Part shown: piece by piece, positions 41,278 to 52,240 of the stretch
Position numbering within the stretch: the first letter of the stretch is position 1
How the letters are laid out: the number at the start of each line of letters is the position of its first letter
Source: Fragilariopsis cylindrus CCMP1102
Taxonomy: Eukaryota; Bacillariophyta; Bacillariophyceae; Bacillariales; Bacillariaceae
Assembly (NCBI GenBank): GCA_900095095.1
Contig: FMBT01000289.1
Span: forward strand, 434,001 to 498,000
DNA length: 64,000 nucleotides
Direction: 5' to 3'
Translations under genes and position numbers: made by a program
The notes under the pieces: model-generated
What the model saw: only the letters and a program-made list of their open reading frames with translations
The model's database searches: none
What the model was told of the DNA's origin: nothing

Positions 41278-41779
41278 CTCTATTCTCACTCTGTTCTTCT
41301 TGCCTCTACTCCCGTACCCCCTTTTTAATCTATCTACTTCTGTATCATGAGACAGTAGCGGTTTACATTTGCCTCATTGAGACCTTTTAGAGAATTTCTG
41401 TTGACAATTTTAAAAATTGTGAATCATTTACTAGTCATGCAGTGTGGGAGGGTGGGTGAGTCGAGTGGGTCGAGTGAGTGAGTTGAGGAGCCAAGTGAGG
41501 AAAATGCGCGCTACTAGTATGTGATTCACGCGTTCTCTTCTAGCCGGCTACCGTAGTAACGTTAGTAGTTCAGCCTCATAGAAACAAGTATTTTGTATCA
41601 AATCGTTGTTAAAATTAGCATGTATATTCGATTATATAGTACTTCCAAAATTCACAATTCATTTCGTTGCAATAATCGCAGGCTATATAGTAGAATCAAA
41701 GTACTGAATATTTCGTAAATTAAGTGACAAGAATTATATATTGATCTATTATTATTACTATTACTATTACTATTACTAT
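41278..41779. other. Intergenic
   Basis: Promoter region of the helicase and 3' flank of the protease, both on the minus strand. Contains GAGT-rich short repeats near 41450-41490 and an ATTACT run at 41750-41775. No gene seen. Confidence 0.55.
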
Positions 41780-43639
41780 TCATTCTGTATAGATCAAATT
41801 TAAATTTCCCCAACCAAAATCTTTACCACGTTCAATACGTACATAGCCTCCTTCACCCCACTTATTCCCCCAACTATTTTTGATGGTAAAAAAGTCAACA
41901 AATGTTGGTATTAGGGGTGATGTATCAGCATCATCTTCATCTTCGTCATTATTATTATTAACGTGGTTTTCATTCTTGTTGCTGTTGCTATTTTCGTTGA
42001 AGTACATATCCGTTCCTGCTGCTACCATAAGTACAGCATGATTTATACCTCGTCCAACTTTATTGTTATTCCCTCCTGTATTACTATCGATGGTAGTTGT
42101 GGTTGTTGTCGGTGTTGCTGTTGATGATGTGATTGTTGTACAATTTCGTATAATACCAGATTTATACCCATGAAAACATGTTGCATCAACGCCTAACCCC
42201 ATCGGACCGAATCTATCCAATGCTTCTAATATGTTATCACCTGTACCATCATCATCATGTACACGATTCCATGAATGTAATTGAACTTTTGCTCTTGGTG
42301 CATCCTTTGCACGACAAGCTATAGATGTATTCCCATTATATGGACTATTCGCGGTTATTGAATAGAGTAATTGTATCATGTACACGTTATCGGTCAAGAG
42401 AGAGAGAGAGCGAGGAGACAAATAGGGGGCCGTGTTGTTTTTGATTGTTAGTACGAATACATAAGGTATCAGTTCAGGAAAAAAATCTGGAAACACAGAT
42501 AGGCATGCAATGCAAGCAAGAATTTAAAGATAAAAACAGAATGCTTACTAATATTCTTCTAATGCTGGATACCCATTAGTCGTATTAATTAACCAATCAA
42601 ATGTATTGGATGTAGCTGTACCACGACAATGTGGACAACATGAGATAAATTCTTGTTCACTTATATTTTGTAATGTATAACCTTGTCTGACTTGTAGTCC
42701 TTCTAAATTTTCTGCAGCACTAAATGACCAACATGTACCATGTGGACCTTGATTCTTTGGAGGTGTTACATATGATCTACCATTATTATTCCTCCAATCA
42801 ATATACATAATAGTAGTCGGGGAAGAAGATATTGCTGTGTTGTTGCTGTTGCTGTTGTTGCTGTTGCTACTGTTTGTCTTTGTCGAGTTGCTGTTGTGAT
42901 CTGTACTGCCATTGGTGTTGGTGTTGGTGTTGGTGTTGGTATTTAATGCTGAGGGGGTATCAGACATTAGTTGACGACTCCGAAGAAATGATTCCCGCTT
43001 CTGCTGTTGATGTTGTTGCTTCTGAGCTCGTAAATAATGATTGGTACTACCGCTACTACTGCCGCCGGTGTTGGTGATGGTCTTACTTTCTATTTCTATC
43101 TTTTGATTTCCATCATCATTGTTGTTATAATAGTTGTTATTAGCACTACAACCCACAATTTTAACAAATTCTTTCGGTGTTAGATCAGCATATTTTTCAT
43201 TTTCAGGTCCGTATTTAGCACCACTACCACCACCACCACCACCACTATTCAATTGATTCAGTGCATTCCATCGTTTGATATTTTCTTTGTATATAATTTT
43301 TCTTTTTTGGTATTCTTTCTTATTGGTACCACCATTAGCAGTAGCAGTAGCAGTAGCAGTAGCAGTATCAATATCATCAGAATATCCATATCCTTGTTGT
43401 TTGTGTATAGATACCCATTTTTCAAAATCCATTATTATTTTAGTCGAATAGTCAAAATCATCATTATTTCCTTGATTATCTAGGGGGGATTGCTGTTGCT
43501 GTTGCTGTTGATCCAAATTGACGATTCTGTTTCTGCCAAAATGATTTTCTTCAAAGTCAGACGCCGTCACTCCTGTCGACGACGACGATATCGTCGCTGC
43601 CAGAATTACTGATAGAGAAAGAACTAGTACACGTAGCAT
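41780..43639 (-). CDS. Papain-family (C1A) cysteine protease precursor, 2 exons
   Basis: A secreted or vacuolar thiol protease. Exons 43639-42549 and 42344-41780 with a 204-nt intron. The join restores YPALEEYYPYNGN, the family's conserved 'YPY' region. About 551 residues. Signal peptide MLRVLVLSLSVILAATIS; an in-frame ATG 19 codons upstream would add an unlikely leader. An I29 inhibitor prodomain follows (KWVSIHKQQGYGY, YKENIKRWNALN, YADLTPKEF), then a long Gln/Asn/Thr linker. Mature domain: NQGPHGTCWSF with the active Cys near residue 303 and the preceding oxyanion Gln, SEQEFISCCPHC, GINHAVL with the His near 465, and IKNSWGNKWGEGGY with the Asn near 521. All catalytic residues are present. 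Asn-rich inserts enlarge surface loops. Confidence 0.93.
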
Positions 43640-44125
43640 TATTAGGGAGGATTGACAATTGTGAGGCAAAGTTGACTTAAAAAAAATGAAATGCATTAGA
43701 ACGATAGAAGTGTTATAAGAGGTAACGAGGTAGACTGAATTAACGGATCAGTATCGGTACTTAGTACTTAGTACTCAATGTGTGTGCGTGTCGTCAAATG
43801 GGAAATAAAAACATTCTTCTTTTTTGATGGATCTTTGGATTATTATTTTGTTCTGCATGATTTATGTGCATTGCTTTGAGTCCCACGTGAATGAATTGAA
43901 ATCATCTGACAACAAGCATTTTGAAGACATCAAAATACATACTATTCAATTATCAAAAAAAATAAACACAACTTCGATCGACAAGACTTTAGCTTTGTAG
44001 CACACATACACAAGAGGAGGAAGTGCAAAGAAGGACATACTAGTAATTTGCAGTTGAGAAGCCGCCTACTAACTATTTGTAACTTGTTAAGCAAAGTTAT
44101 TCTGTCAACAAAAAGGATAAAAGAA

Positions 44126-44158
<33 letters not shown>

Positions 44159-44163
44159 AAAAC
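43640..44163. other. Divergent intergenic region, protease / asparaginase
   Basis: Should hold both promoters. It ends in a (GAAA)n tract immediately before the asparaginase ATG. No coding frame seen. Confidence 0.6.
44128..44160. repeat. (GAAA)n tract before asparaginase start
   Basis: About seven GAAA units lie within the last 35 bp of the 5' UTR/promoter, ending three bases before the ATG at 44164. Confidence 0.9.
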
Positions 44164-44916
44164 ATGAAAATTCTATTTGTTCAAACTGGTAAAAAATTCA
44201 GAAGCGTGATTAAGAGGTATGTTATTTGTTACTACCTGATTATTCCCTTTACTCACCTTACAATTTTTCTTTTCTGTTTCTGTCCATATTATGAATTATA
44301 TCAAATCATATCATATTTCGTATATTCTGCTATGTTACTACTATCAACTATTATATTAGGTGGGACGATTGATAAAGATTATCCCAAAACAACGAATGGA
44401 CAAGGATTTGAAATTTCAAATGAACCAGCATTTGATCGTATATTAAAAGAACGATTATCATCACCAGTACAACCACCATTATCATTTGAATATGATACAT
44501 TAACAGTTTGTCGTAAGGATAGTTTAGAAATTACAAATGATGACCGTAACGAACTAATTCGTCTAATAGATGGTCGATTGACATTGGAAATGAAAATGAA
44601 CACAAAAGCTTTTGACGGTGTCATTATTACTCATGGAACAGATACTATGGGAGAAACTGCAAAATATATAGCGAATAGTCGTTGCCAATTATCACCACAC
44701 TTCACTCCTATTGTTATTACTGGTGCAATGCGTCCAGAACGATTTTCTAATTCGGATGCTGATTTTAATTTAGGTATGGCAGTTGCAACAATACAATTAT
44801 CAAAAATGGGTTTTATTGGTTTATGTATGAATGGTATTATTATTCCACATGATGAATATGATCGTGATCTTACTACTGGACAATTTCTTCGTCGTCGTCG
44901 TCGACAAATAACATAA
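44164..44916 (+). CDS. Small L-asparaginase-family amidohydrolase, 2 exons
   Basis: Hydrolyses asparagine to aspartate and ammonia in its family. Exon 1 is only 25 nt (44164-44188). The 171-nt intron ends at 44359, and exon 2 is 44360-44916, giving about 193 residues. The join makes MKILFVQTGGTIDKDYP, so the intron interrupts the first catalytic GGT motif. The second catalytic block is VIITHGTDTMGETA (Thr-Asp), followed by VITGAMRPERFSNSDADFNLG. This is shorter than classic 330-residue asparaginases and matches the one-domain subfamily seen in some bacteria and protists. If read through the intron, a spurious hydrophobic insert would replace the motif. The tail is basic (RRRRRQ). It ends 18 bp before the stop of the converging PPR gene. 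Confidence 0.9.
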   Translation: MKILFVQTGKKFRSVIKRYVICYYLIIPFTHLTIFLFCFCPYYELYQIISYFVYSAMLLLSTIILGGTIDKDYPKTTNGQGFEISNEPAFDRILKERLSSPVQPPLSFEYDTLTVCRKDSLEITNDDRNELIRLIDGRLTLEMKMNTKAFDGVIITHGTDTMGETAKYIANSRCQLSPHFTPIVITGAMRPERFSNSDADFNLGMAVATIQLSKMGFIGLCMNGIIIPHDEYDRDLTTGQFLRRRRRQIT

Positions 44917-44934
44917 CATAATTTTTTACCATAT

Positions 44935-46944
44935 CTATCTCTTTTGCCTCTTCATCGTTCTAGTTTTTTTCTTCTTGTTCTTTTCTTTGGTGTCCTTTTT
45001 CTTTTTTGATAGTAATAGTTTCAATTCTTGTATTCGTACCTCTGTACCATTGTATCTTTCTAAACACTTTATTAGTACCGTGTACGTAGATTCATTTGGT
45101 CCTTCCTTAAGATACCCAGTCTTATACAATTTCTTTATTTCATTATATATTGTTTCAACCTCCTTTAATATTATTATTGCTTCATCAATAGTTATTTTGT
45201 CGTCGTCGACATTGCAATAATCATCATCATCATCATCATCATCATCATTCTGTAGCTGCTGCTCACCACCTGTAGATGAATCTGAATCTGACTTTGACGT
45301 TGACTTTGACTTTGATGAGCGGCGACAATACGACGACCATGCACCAATTAAGATATTATAAGTTTGTATATTTGGTTTCGAATATTTATTATGCTGTAGA
45401 TAATAATCATTTGTCATCATATTATATACTTTTTTAGTACCATCCACATCACCATTTTCAGAATACGCATTCATCACTTTATTATACATATCAGTATTTG
45501 GTCGTCTCATCGCATCATCATCGTCGTCGTCATCTCTATTGCTATTGCTATTGTTGTTATTGCTATTGTTCTTTTGTTCGTCTTGTTCGTATTTGATTTG
45601 CATAGTTTGAAGTATATTAAAAGCACGTTGTGGAGGACTATCATTATCATCATCATCATCAATATCTTTTCGTCGTCGTCGTTCTCGTCGTTTTGAGGAT
45701 GCTTTAATCCAACAATTAATAACAGTTCTATAATTGTACATATTTGGTCGTTCCTTTAATTCACCTTCTTCGTACCAATTATTTGCAAGATCTAAATATC
45801 TTTCTGCTGTTTCAGCGGCAGTACGTGGATCATGTGTGGTATCATCATCATGATCATCATCATTATTATTATTTTCATTTTCATCACCACCCAAAATAAA
45901 ATCACATTTTGAACAGGCATTAATCATTGAACTGAAGGTATAGATATCAGGTTTTGATTTTAGATTATGTTCTTCTTTGTAATCATTAATTTGCAGTTTG
46001 AATACCTGTAATGGCCCGTCATTAAAATTAGTTCCCTTCGTTTTTACATATGTATTAATAATAGAATTGTAGGTAATAACATCAGGACGGATTGATTCAT
46101 AATTATATTTTTTATAAATATATATCATACCATTTAATATATTCATGACCTGTTGAGGTGGATATTTATTATTATTATTATCTTTTTTCTTCTGGTCCTG
46201 TCCATTTGTTCCTCGTGATTTTGATTTTGATGCTGCTGATAATGCTGATGATTTACTCCATATATTAATTACCATATTACAATCAATAACATCTACTCTA
46301 GGACGATGTTTATTACTTTTTAATTTTTCTTTTTCACCAACATCATTATTTTTTAATAGCTTAAACATTTGTTGTAGTGCATGTGTTGCCTCATCTGCTG
46401 CTGATTGATAAGATGGCTTAGAATTGGCGGCATTGGATGATGATGATAATGATGATGAGAATTCTCTTATTTTATCTCTCAAATTATCATTTTCTTTTTG
46501 TTGTTCAATTACTCTATCCTTTTTTGTAAAAGATTCTTGTCGTTGTTGTATTCTTCGATCATTTGTATCTTTGCGTGATGTTACAAATAGTTTCGTCGTC
46601 GATAACGAAGAATAAGAATAAGAAGAGCTATATCTGCTGCTGCTGCCGCTGCTGCTTCTACCGTCATAATGCTCGTCGTGATTATGGGAAATGATAGTAG
46701 GCGATGATGGTGGTAAGAATTGATTGTTGTTGTTGTCATCATTCCGACGAGATATTATCAATCGGTTATTGAATGCCAATACAACAATCAATGCATTGTT
46801 GTTATTTCCCAACAATAATAATAGAGGAGAGCTCAGCCAAAGAAAAATAAACATGTTGAGCAGAAGATGAGGAAACGGCATTATTGTCGTCGTAACATTA
46901 CGTCGTCGGTGCCCCATACTAATCCTCATCGTCATCGTCGTCAT
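44935..46944 (-). CDS. Pentatricopeptide repeat (PPR) protein, organelle-type
   Basis: Binds organellar RNA in its family. 669 residues from ATG 46944. The hydrophobic N-terminus (LLLNMFIFLWLSSPLLLLLG, then ALIVVLAFNNR) reads like a diatom plastid bipartite signal with an 'AF' cleavage site. PPR motifs are recognisable: VIDCNMVINIWSK, PDVITYNSIINTYVK, PDIYTFSSMINACSK, PNMYNYRTVINCWIK, PNTDMYNKVMNAYSE, PNIQTYNILIGAWSS and PNESTYTVLIKCLER. They are separated by Asn, Asp and Ser inserts. The basic C-terminal tail has a KKKKDTKEKNKKKK cluster. Plastid targeting is inference. Confidence 0.9.
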   Translation of the reverse strand: MTTMTMRISMGHRRRNVTTTIMPFPHLLLNMFIFLWLSSPLLLLLGNNNNALIVVLAFNNRLIISRRNDDNNNNQFLPPSSPTIISHNHDEHYDGRSSSGSSSRYSSSYSYSSLSTTKLFVTSRKDTNDRRIQQRQESFTKKDRVIEQQKENDNLRDKIREFSSSLSSSSNAANSKPSYQSAADEATHALQQMFKLLKNNDVGEKEKLKSNKHRPRVDVIDCNMVINIWSKSSALSAASKSKSRGTNGQDQKKKDNNNNKYPPQQVMNILNGMIYIYKKYNYESIRPDVITYNSIINTYVKTKGTNFNDGPLQVFKLQINDYKEEHNLKSKPDIYTFSSMINACSKCDFILGGDENENNNNDDDHDDDTTHDPRTAAETAERYLDLANNWYEEGELKERPNMYNYRTVINCWIKASSKRRERRRRKDIDDDDDNDSPPQRAFNILQTMQIKYEQDEQKNNSNNNNSNSNRDDDDDDDAMRRPNTDMYNKVMNAYSENGDVDGTKKVYNMMTNDYYLQHNKYSKPNIQTYNILIGAWSSYCRRSSKSKSTSKSDSDSSTGGEQQLQNDDDDDDDDDYCNVDDDKITIDEAIIILKEVETIYNEIKKLYKTGYLKEGPNESTYTVLIKCLERYNGTEVRIQELKLLLSKKKKDTKEKNKKKKTRTMKRQKR

Positions 46945-47461
46945 CTGTCCTCTGTGTTATGTTTTCGTAATTGTTTATTGATTGATTGGTCGATTAATTG
47001 ACTAATTGACTGCAAGATCTGATCTTCTTCAGCCTGCTTCGACTCACTACTGTTACATCAATATCATTTATCATTGGATTTTTCTTTAGCATCATCTAAA
47101 TTTACAAAAATTAAAAATCTCTGCTTTTTTTAAAATTTCGTGTCGTGGTCTGCCCATCATTCCGTTTACGCGCGAAAATAACAAAAATGATGAATTTTAT
47201 AGATCTTTCCATACATGCGCGAGATGCATACCGGTATTTCAAGTTTTCAATGAGAACGAAATCTTTTTACATCAATCAATTGCATCCTAAAATTTGATTG
47301 GACGAGCAAAAATTTAGTTCAGCAACAACAACATTTATAACTACTCCTAATGTATTATATGGTAAACACCAAACAAAGATCACAATATTTTGTGGAAACG
47401 CACCAAGCGACCGAAAACAACACACAGCAGACACACAAAAATTTGATTCATTCAGGCTAAA
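46945..47461. other. Divergent intergenic region, PPR / vWA-kinase
   Basis: Likely shared promoter region. No coding frame or repeat of note. Confidence 0.55.
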
Positions 47462-49645
47462 ATGGAATTTAACAAACAAACCAGTTTGATTACGATTCTT
47501 TCTTCTGCTCATGGAAGATTGCGAAGGGAGCAGCGTGATATCGACAAACGTGACCTCCAAAAGGCTATCAAGCATGGCACGAGATACTTCCAGCCCTGTC
47601 AAAGGACTTGGGTAGTCACTTACGATGGCATCATCTTCGTAGTTGATAAGGCATTAAAGAGAGAAGTTACTGTTTTCCCTGCTCCTCTCGCAACAGCACC
47701 CATATCATTGCAAGTCGCAGCAGATCATAGTGCAGCAAAGGAAGTTTTAAAGCGCAAACCAGAGTTGTGTAATTCGCATACGGTGCTAGTGATCGACAAT
47801 AGTGGGTCAATGCGAGTACGTGATATCCCTCTTCATCGCGATAGGCAGATCGCAGCCTACACACTGACTGCTTTAGAGTTTATTGCAGAGCAGCTCTTTA
47901 ATAATACAGCTAATAACAGTGACGTCGTCTCTTTAGTCGAGTTTAGTAACGAGGCCACGATCATTTTTGAGCGAGAGCCTGTAAGTTGGGTTCTTTTCAA
48001 CAAGCTACTATCCCGTCGAGATAAAAGGAAGTACAACGCTCGTAAGCTTTACAAGAACCGGGACTCCATATATTGCGATAGCAACTATATACCAGCACTT
48101 GTTGAAGCATATCATCTCTTGAAGGAGGAAATTCACGAAGATTGCGCCCTCCATCTCTTCTTCCTTTCTGACGGAGCACCGACAGATTCTTCCCATTTAC
48201 AAGTAGGACCTAATTCTGCATTAGAGATGATGGCCGCTCAGATTAAGGAGATCGCATTAGAGTTCAGCGAAAGGTTGGATATTACGATGGTTGGATTTGG
48301 TAGCACTCTTCGTGACTTTAAGGCTCTTGAGATCATGATCAAGGCCGCAAAAGAAGCTTCACCGAAATCTAATTCAACTTTCGTGTACTGTGAGAAGATT
48401 GCCGATTCGATCTCTGAAGCCATCACAACTGCCGCAACCAGTCTAGCAACAAAGCGTACCTCCCTCATGGGTCGAGCGATGCCACACCAGGGATACACTC
48501 GACGTAATATCGAAAGAGAAATCAAAAGTCATTGCGCTGCAGAATGGAGGTTTCATCGTATCGTTGGTCATTTCATCTTCAACTCAAGACTCAACGATTG
48601 GAAACAGTGTCCTGATCTTCCTCCAGGATCGTGGAGGGAAGGTGACCATGAAATGATCAACGACCGCTTGAAAGCTGGGCTACCACTCCCTCCGTACGTT
48701 GCAGTGCGTAATATGGCTATAGATGCGGGGTTAGAGCGGGTGGCATTTCGTTGTCGTCTCTCAGATGAACCGATTCAGACAAAGTTTGTTTTCGGTCCAA
48801 TGGTTGCAAAGGAGACTGACCACATAGATCTCATCAGCAAGAACATTGAATTCCACAAGATCTTTTGCCAAACCCAGAGTCTTGCTGGCTACATGGCACA
48901 TGAATTCAGTAATCGACTCCAGGCGCTCCCGGACTTTAGCGCCAGTACTACTCCTAGAATAACATTCCTGCCTTGCTCGGTTCTTCTCGTCGAAGATCCG
49001 ACATGGCCAGGGGAAAAGAGAGGTTTTTTAGTTGAGAAAGAGCTCGACTACGAACGGTATAGGTGGTGCAAGTGGAATGATAACGCGGGAATGGTCGATG
49101 GTCGTGTGGCTCATATTCCAATCGATGTTGAGCATGAATTGGCTCAGCTCGAAAAGGGTACCGATATGGTCATCGAAGAAGGACACGACGATGACGAAGA
49201 TGATGATAAGGACGATAGGGACGATAATGATGAGGAGGAATATAGTGACGACGAGGACTTACAGGATGAAATGCTACTAGCACCGATCACTGAGTTCGAC
49301 GATTCATCTTTGATTTCAAAACCATCTGATTATCTTCAGGCTTTCAGCCATTTTACCTATCTATTCACCAAAGGTAAAATTCTTGTGTGTGATCTCCAGG
49401 GTGTATATAATACGGATATGATACCACCAACATTTGAATTGAGTGATCCTGTAATTCACTATCGATCCAAGAATAGAAATAAGGTTTATGGCGTCACTGA
49501 TAGAGGACAAAAGGGTCATCAGCTATTTTTCAATACTCATAAGTGTGGGAAGGTTTGCAAATTTATGCAGCTAAGCAAGAAGAATCCCGAATGGCAAGAA
49601 CATTGGCACAAACGAAGTGAAGAGAGCCAAAGGAAAGGAAAATGA
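47462..49645 (+). CDS. vWA domain - alpha-kinase protein (VWKA-like)
   Basis: 727 residues from ATG 47462, no intron. The von Willebrand A domain starts near residue 104 with the MIDAS motif VLVIDNSGSM (112-116), VSLVEFSN and LFFLSDGAPTD. The C-terminal half resembles an atypical alpha-kinase: PMVAKETDH (the beta-strand Lys), FLPCSVLLVED, GFLVEKEL, LQAFSHFTYLFTKGKILVCDLQG, DPVIH, GVTDRGQKGHQLFFNTHKCGKVCKF (shown in parts: GVTDRG, FFNTHKCGKVC), with the zinc-binding Cys/His typical of the eEF2-kinase/VWKA fold. An Asp/Glu run (about 575-605) splits the kinase part. It probably phosphorylates Ser/Thr in helical targets, with vWA as docking domain (inference). Codon use is less AT-biased than its neighbours. 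Confidence 0.87.
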   Translation: MEFNKQTSLITILSSAHGRLRREQRDIDKRDLQKAIKHGTRYFQPCQRTWVVTYDGIIFVVDKALKREVTVFPAPLATAPISLQVAADHSAAKEVLKRKPELCNSHTVLVIDNSGSMRVRDIPLHRDRQIAAYTLTALEFIAEQLFNNTANNSDVVSLVEFSNEATIIFEREPVSWVLFNKLLSRRDKRKYNARKLYKNRDSIYCDSNYIPALVEAYHLLKEEIHEDCALHLFFLSDGAPTDSSHLQVGPNSALEMMAAQIKEIALEFSERLDITMVGFGSTLRDFKALEIMIKAAKEASPKSNSTFVYCEKIADSISEAITTAATSLATKRTSLMGRAMPHQGYTRRNIEREIKSHCAAEWRFHRIVGHFIFNSRLNDWKQCPDLPPGSWREGDHEMINDRLKAGLPLPPYVAVRNMAIDAGLERVAFRCRLSDEPIQTKFVFGPMVAKETDHIDLISKNIEFHKIFCQTQSLAGYMAHEFSNRLQALPDFSASTTPRITFLPCSVLLVEDPTWPGEKRGFLVEKELDYERYRWCKWNDNAGMVDGRVAHIPIDVEHELAQLEKGTDMVIEEGHDDDEDDDKDDRDDNDEEEYSDDEDLQDEMLLAPITEFDDSSLISKPSDYLQAFSHFTYLFTKGKILVCDLQGVYNTDMIPPTFELSDPVIHYRSKNRNKVYGVTDRGQKGHQLFFNTHKCGKVCKFMQLSKKNPEWQEHWHKRSEESQRKGK

Positions 49646-50119
49646 CTAGCAGTTTTCTATCTTTTTAAAATCGACAGAACCCGTCTTTCCCTCTTCAACT
49701 CAATATATTTCTATTTCTCGCATTTCCTATGCTAATCAAACTCTTCATACACGACCGTCAAATCGCGAATATTGAAGTACTTTTTGAAGACGGAAAATAT
49801 TCTTAAAATGAACTACAATTGTATGCTTAATAATAGAACTAATATTATAGTATTTTATATATATTTAGTGTCGTGGATTTGTACAGGGGTGTCATGTCTG
49901 TTTTAAGGGGTAGTATAGAATAGATTTTTGTGGACTAAATGATAGTAACCTTTTCAGTGTATATATAAGTATAGAAAAGGCATCATTCAAAAAAAATACT
50001 ATGATGATGTAATGATGATGAGGAGGAGGATTAGGAGATGAAACGATGATATTATCTTCACTGAGATGCATGCTCTTGCAATTGTGGTGACCATCATCCT
50101 TCATGGTGCTTCTTGTAGT
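49646..50119. other. Intergenic, convergent 3' ends
   Basis: Between the converging vWA-kinase and 706-aa genes. ATG/GAT-rich low-complexity DNA near 50000-50060. No gene seen. Confidence 0.55.
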
Positions 50120-52240
50120 TTAATAAGTTTCATCATGCTGAGAATAAAAACCGGTATTAAAGGTGGTGGTGGGAGCAGTGTCGCATGCCGAGATAGGAAA
50201 ATAACTTTTGCCGTCGTCAGTATTGTTGTCCCCATAGTAATATGGGTTGTAATGATGATGTGGATGATGGTGGAAATAATGGTACTGCCAACCATGACTT
50301 TCAGACCACCACCACCCTCCTTGATGCCATTCTTGTTGTTGATCATGATGAAGATGAGGATAATGATAATGTTGATTGTAGTTGTTGTATCCTACACTTT
50401 GCACTTGTGACGAGTGACCTGCGATCAAATGTGCGGCCGAAGAACTAGTAGCTACTGATTGTATTTCAGCATTATTGCTATGTTTTTGTTTGTGTTTTGT
50501 TTTTCTACGTCGAGGTCGATGAGGAATCGATGGTCGAGATACTACTTCGGCGGCGACAATACTCGCTGACGACGATGACGACAATGACGACGACGACGAC
50601 GACGATGGATTGATGACCGGCAGCGAGTACTTAAAAGTTTTTTGAAGGCGATCTTCTCTTCTTCTCAATGATGATGTCCTGCGCCCTTTTGGAGCAGGGC
50701 GCACTCGAGATGATTCATCAGAGAGACCAACACCACCAACACCACCAACTGATGAAATCGTCGACGACGACCACGATGAGGAAGAAGACTTGCTCTTGAA
50801 GGACTGGTAGTCATTATCTTTCTCTGCAGTAGTTTTGACGTCATCCGTAGTACCCTTTACCAACGATGGTGATTTAGCAGTCTTTAATCGTATTAACGCG
50901 CTAAGGTATTGTTCATCAATCTGACTACGTACCAGTAAGGTACTGCCACTGTCAATGTCAACACCAAAATCAATTTCACCGAGCGACGTTGTTAGCTTAA
51001 GATTCCGAATAATTTGACGAGTATGATTTAAGACCTGTTCACTTGATTCGTTCGTCCAACCATCAAAATGATCTAAACAATCCATCCACGTATCAGAATC
51101 GTAGAGCGAAACGATTGCCAAATGATCCGACACAGCCTGTACTTCATCGTATAGAAGATTGAAAACAGAAGAATTATTGTCATTATTGAGACAAATAATA
51201 CCACAACCGCTCCCACCATCATCATTCTCATTTCGAAAGTGATTTTTCTTCAATTTCTTGATACATTTCTTCATGAATTTATGGTAATGTACAAGGTTCC
51301 AAAGATATCCCCATCTTTTGTCATGATATTTTGGTTCAAGGTTTGCATTGTACCCGCTCTTTGCATTCCACCAGCTATATTGTGGTTTCCAAAGTCGAGT
51401 TTTTCTACGATATGTAGTAGTAGTAGCAGTAGTAGTCTTCTTCTCAAAGTCCAAGTTCCTTGAAGATGACGATGAATCGATTGCGATTACGTCTAATAGC
51501 CATTGTTCAGCATCGATGAGTGCTGTCTTGTTATTGTTGTTGTAGGATGCAATATTAGAACAATAAGTCACGATATCTGCTCCTGCTGTTGTTGTTTCCT
51601 TGTTGATATCATGAATAATAGAATAGAATGATACACGTTGGACTAATCCATTCGACATATTCTTTTGGAGTTTAGGATGTAGCTGAAAGTCAACAAGTAG
51701 GGGTTGTGGTGACGAGCGTGAGCCGTTAGACGACGACGACGATGAGGAATTGGACGTTGTTGCCGTTGCCATTGTCGTCGTGGACGTTGACGTCGTTAGA
51801 TAACTGTCCAGTTCCGCTGCCGTTACAACAACAGACGATGACGATGACGATGACGATGACGATTTCACGACGACGACTTGTTCCTGTTCTTGTTTTCCTG
51901 TATCTTCCTTCTTCTTCATCATCATCATCCCAGTATTGATCATAGTGACATTGTCCGTATCACCCAATAAATCAAATAACATAGTATCAAGGTTCGGGTA
52001 CGATTCGACGACGATACCACTATTGTTGTTGATGTTGCTGTTGTTGATACTGTCCTTTTTTGCAATCTCAGTAGTAGTATTGAAGTTACTATTGGATTTA
52101 GAATTATTATTATTGATCATAGTCGTGGTGACGCCGTCCGTACCGGTACCCAATAAATCGAATAACATAGCATCAAAATTTGGATACGATTCGACGACAC
52201 TATTGTTGATGGTGTTGTCCTTTTTGATTATAGTTTTCAT
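50120..52240 (-). CDS. Low-complexity hypothetical protein with duplicated ESYPN motif
   Basis: 706 residues from ATG 52240. Near the N-terminus the short motif VESYPN(F/L)D(A/T)MLFDLLG occurs twice, about 60 residues apart, each preceded by an Asn-rich stretch. It may be a linear docking motif. The middle has a folded-looking region (QLHPKLQKNMSNGLVQRVS, DAEQWLLDVIAI, RWGYLWNLVHYHKFMKKC, DTWMDCLDHFDGW). The C-terminal part is Ser-rich with basic clusters (RPRRRKTKHKQK) and then strikingly His/Tyr/Trp-rich (GGWWWSESHGWQYHYFHHH). No known domain was recognised. RNA-binding or condensate roles would be speculation. Confidence 0.6.
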   Translation of the reverse strand: MKTIIKKDNTINNSVVESYPNFDAMLFDLLGTGTDGVTTTMINNNNSKSNSNFNTTTEIAKKDSINNSNINNNSGIVVESYPNLDTMLFDLLGDTDNVTMINTGMMMMKKKEDTGKQEQEQVVVVKSSSSSSSSSSVVVTAAELDSYLTTSTSTTTMATATTSNSSSSSSSNGSRSSPQPLLVDFQLHPKLQKNMSNGLVQRVSFYSIIHDINKETTTAGADIVTYCSNIASYNNNNKTALIDAEQWLLDVIAIDSSSSSRNLDFEKKTTTATTTTYRRKTRLWKPQYSWWNAKSGYNANLEPKYHDKRWGYLWNLVHYHKFMKKCIKKLKKNHFRNENDDGGSGCGIICLNNDNNSSVFNLLYDEVQAVSDHLAIVSLYDSDTWMDCLDHFDGWTNESSEQVLNHTRQIIRNLKLTTSLGEIDFGVDIDSGSTLLVRSQIDEQYLSALIRLKTAKSPSLVKGTTDDVKTTAEKDNDYQSFKSKSSSSSWSSSTISSVGGVGGVGLSDESSRVRPAPKGRRTSSLRRREDRLQKTFKYSLPVINPSSSSSSSLSSSSSASIVAAEVVSRPSIPHRPRRRKTKHKQKHSNNAEIQSVATSSSAAHLIAGHSSQVQSVGYNNYNQHYHYPHLHHDQQQEWHQGGWWWSESHGWQYHYFHHHPHHHYNPYYYGDNNTDDGKSYFPISACDTAPTTTFNTGFYSQHDETY

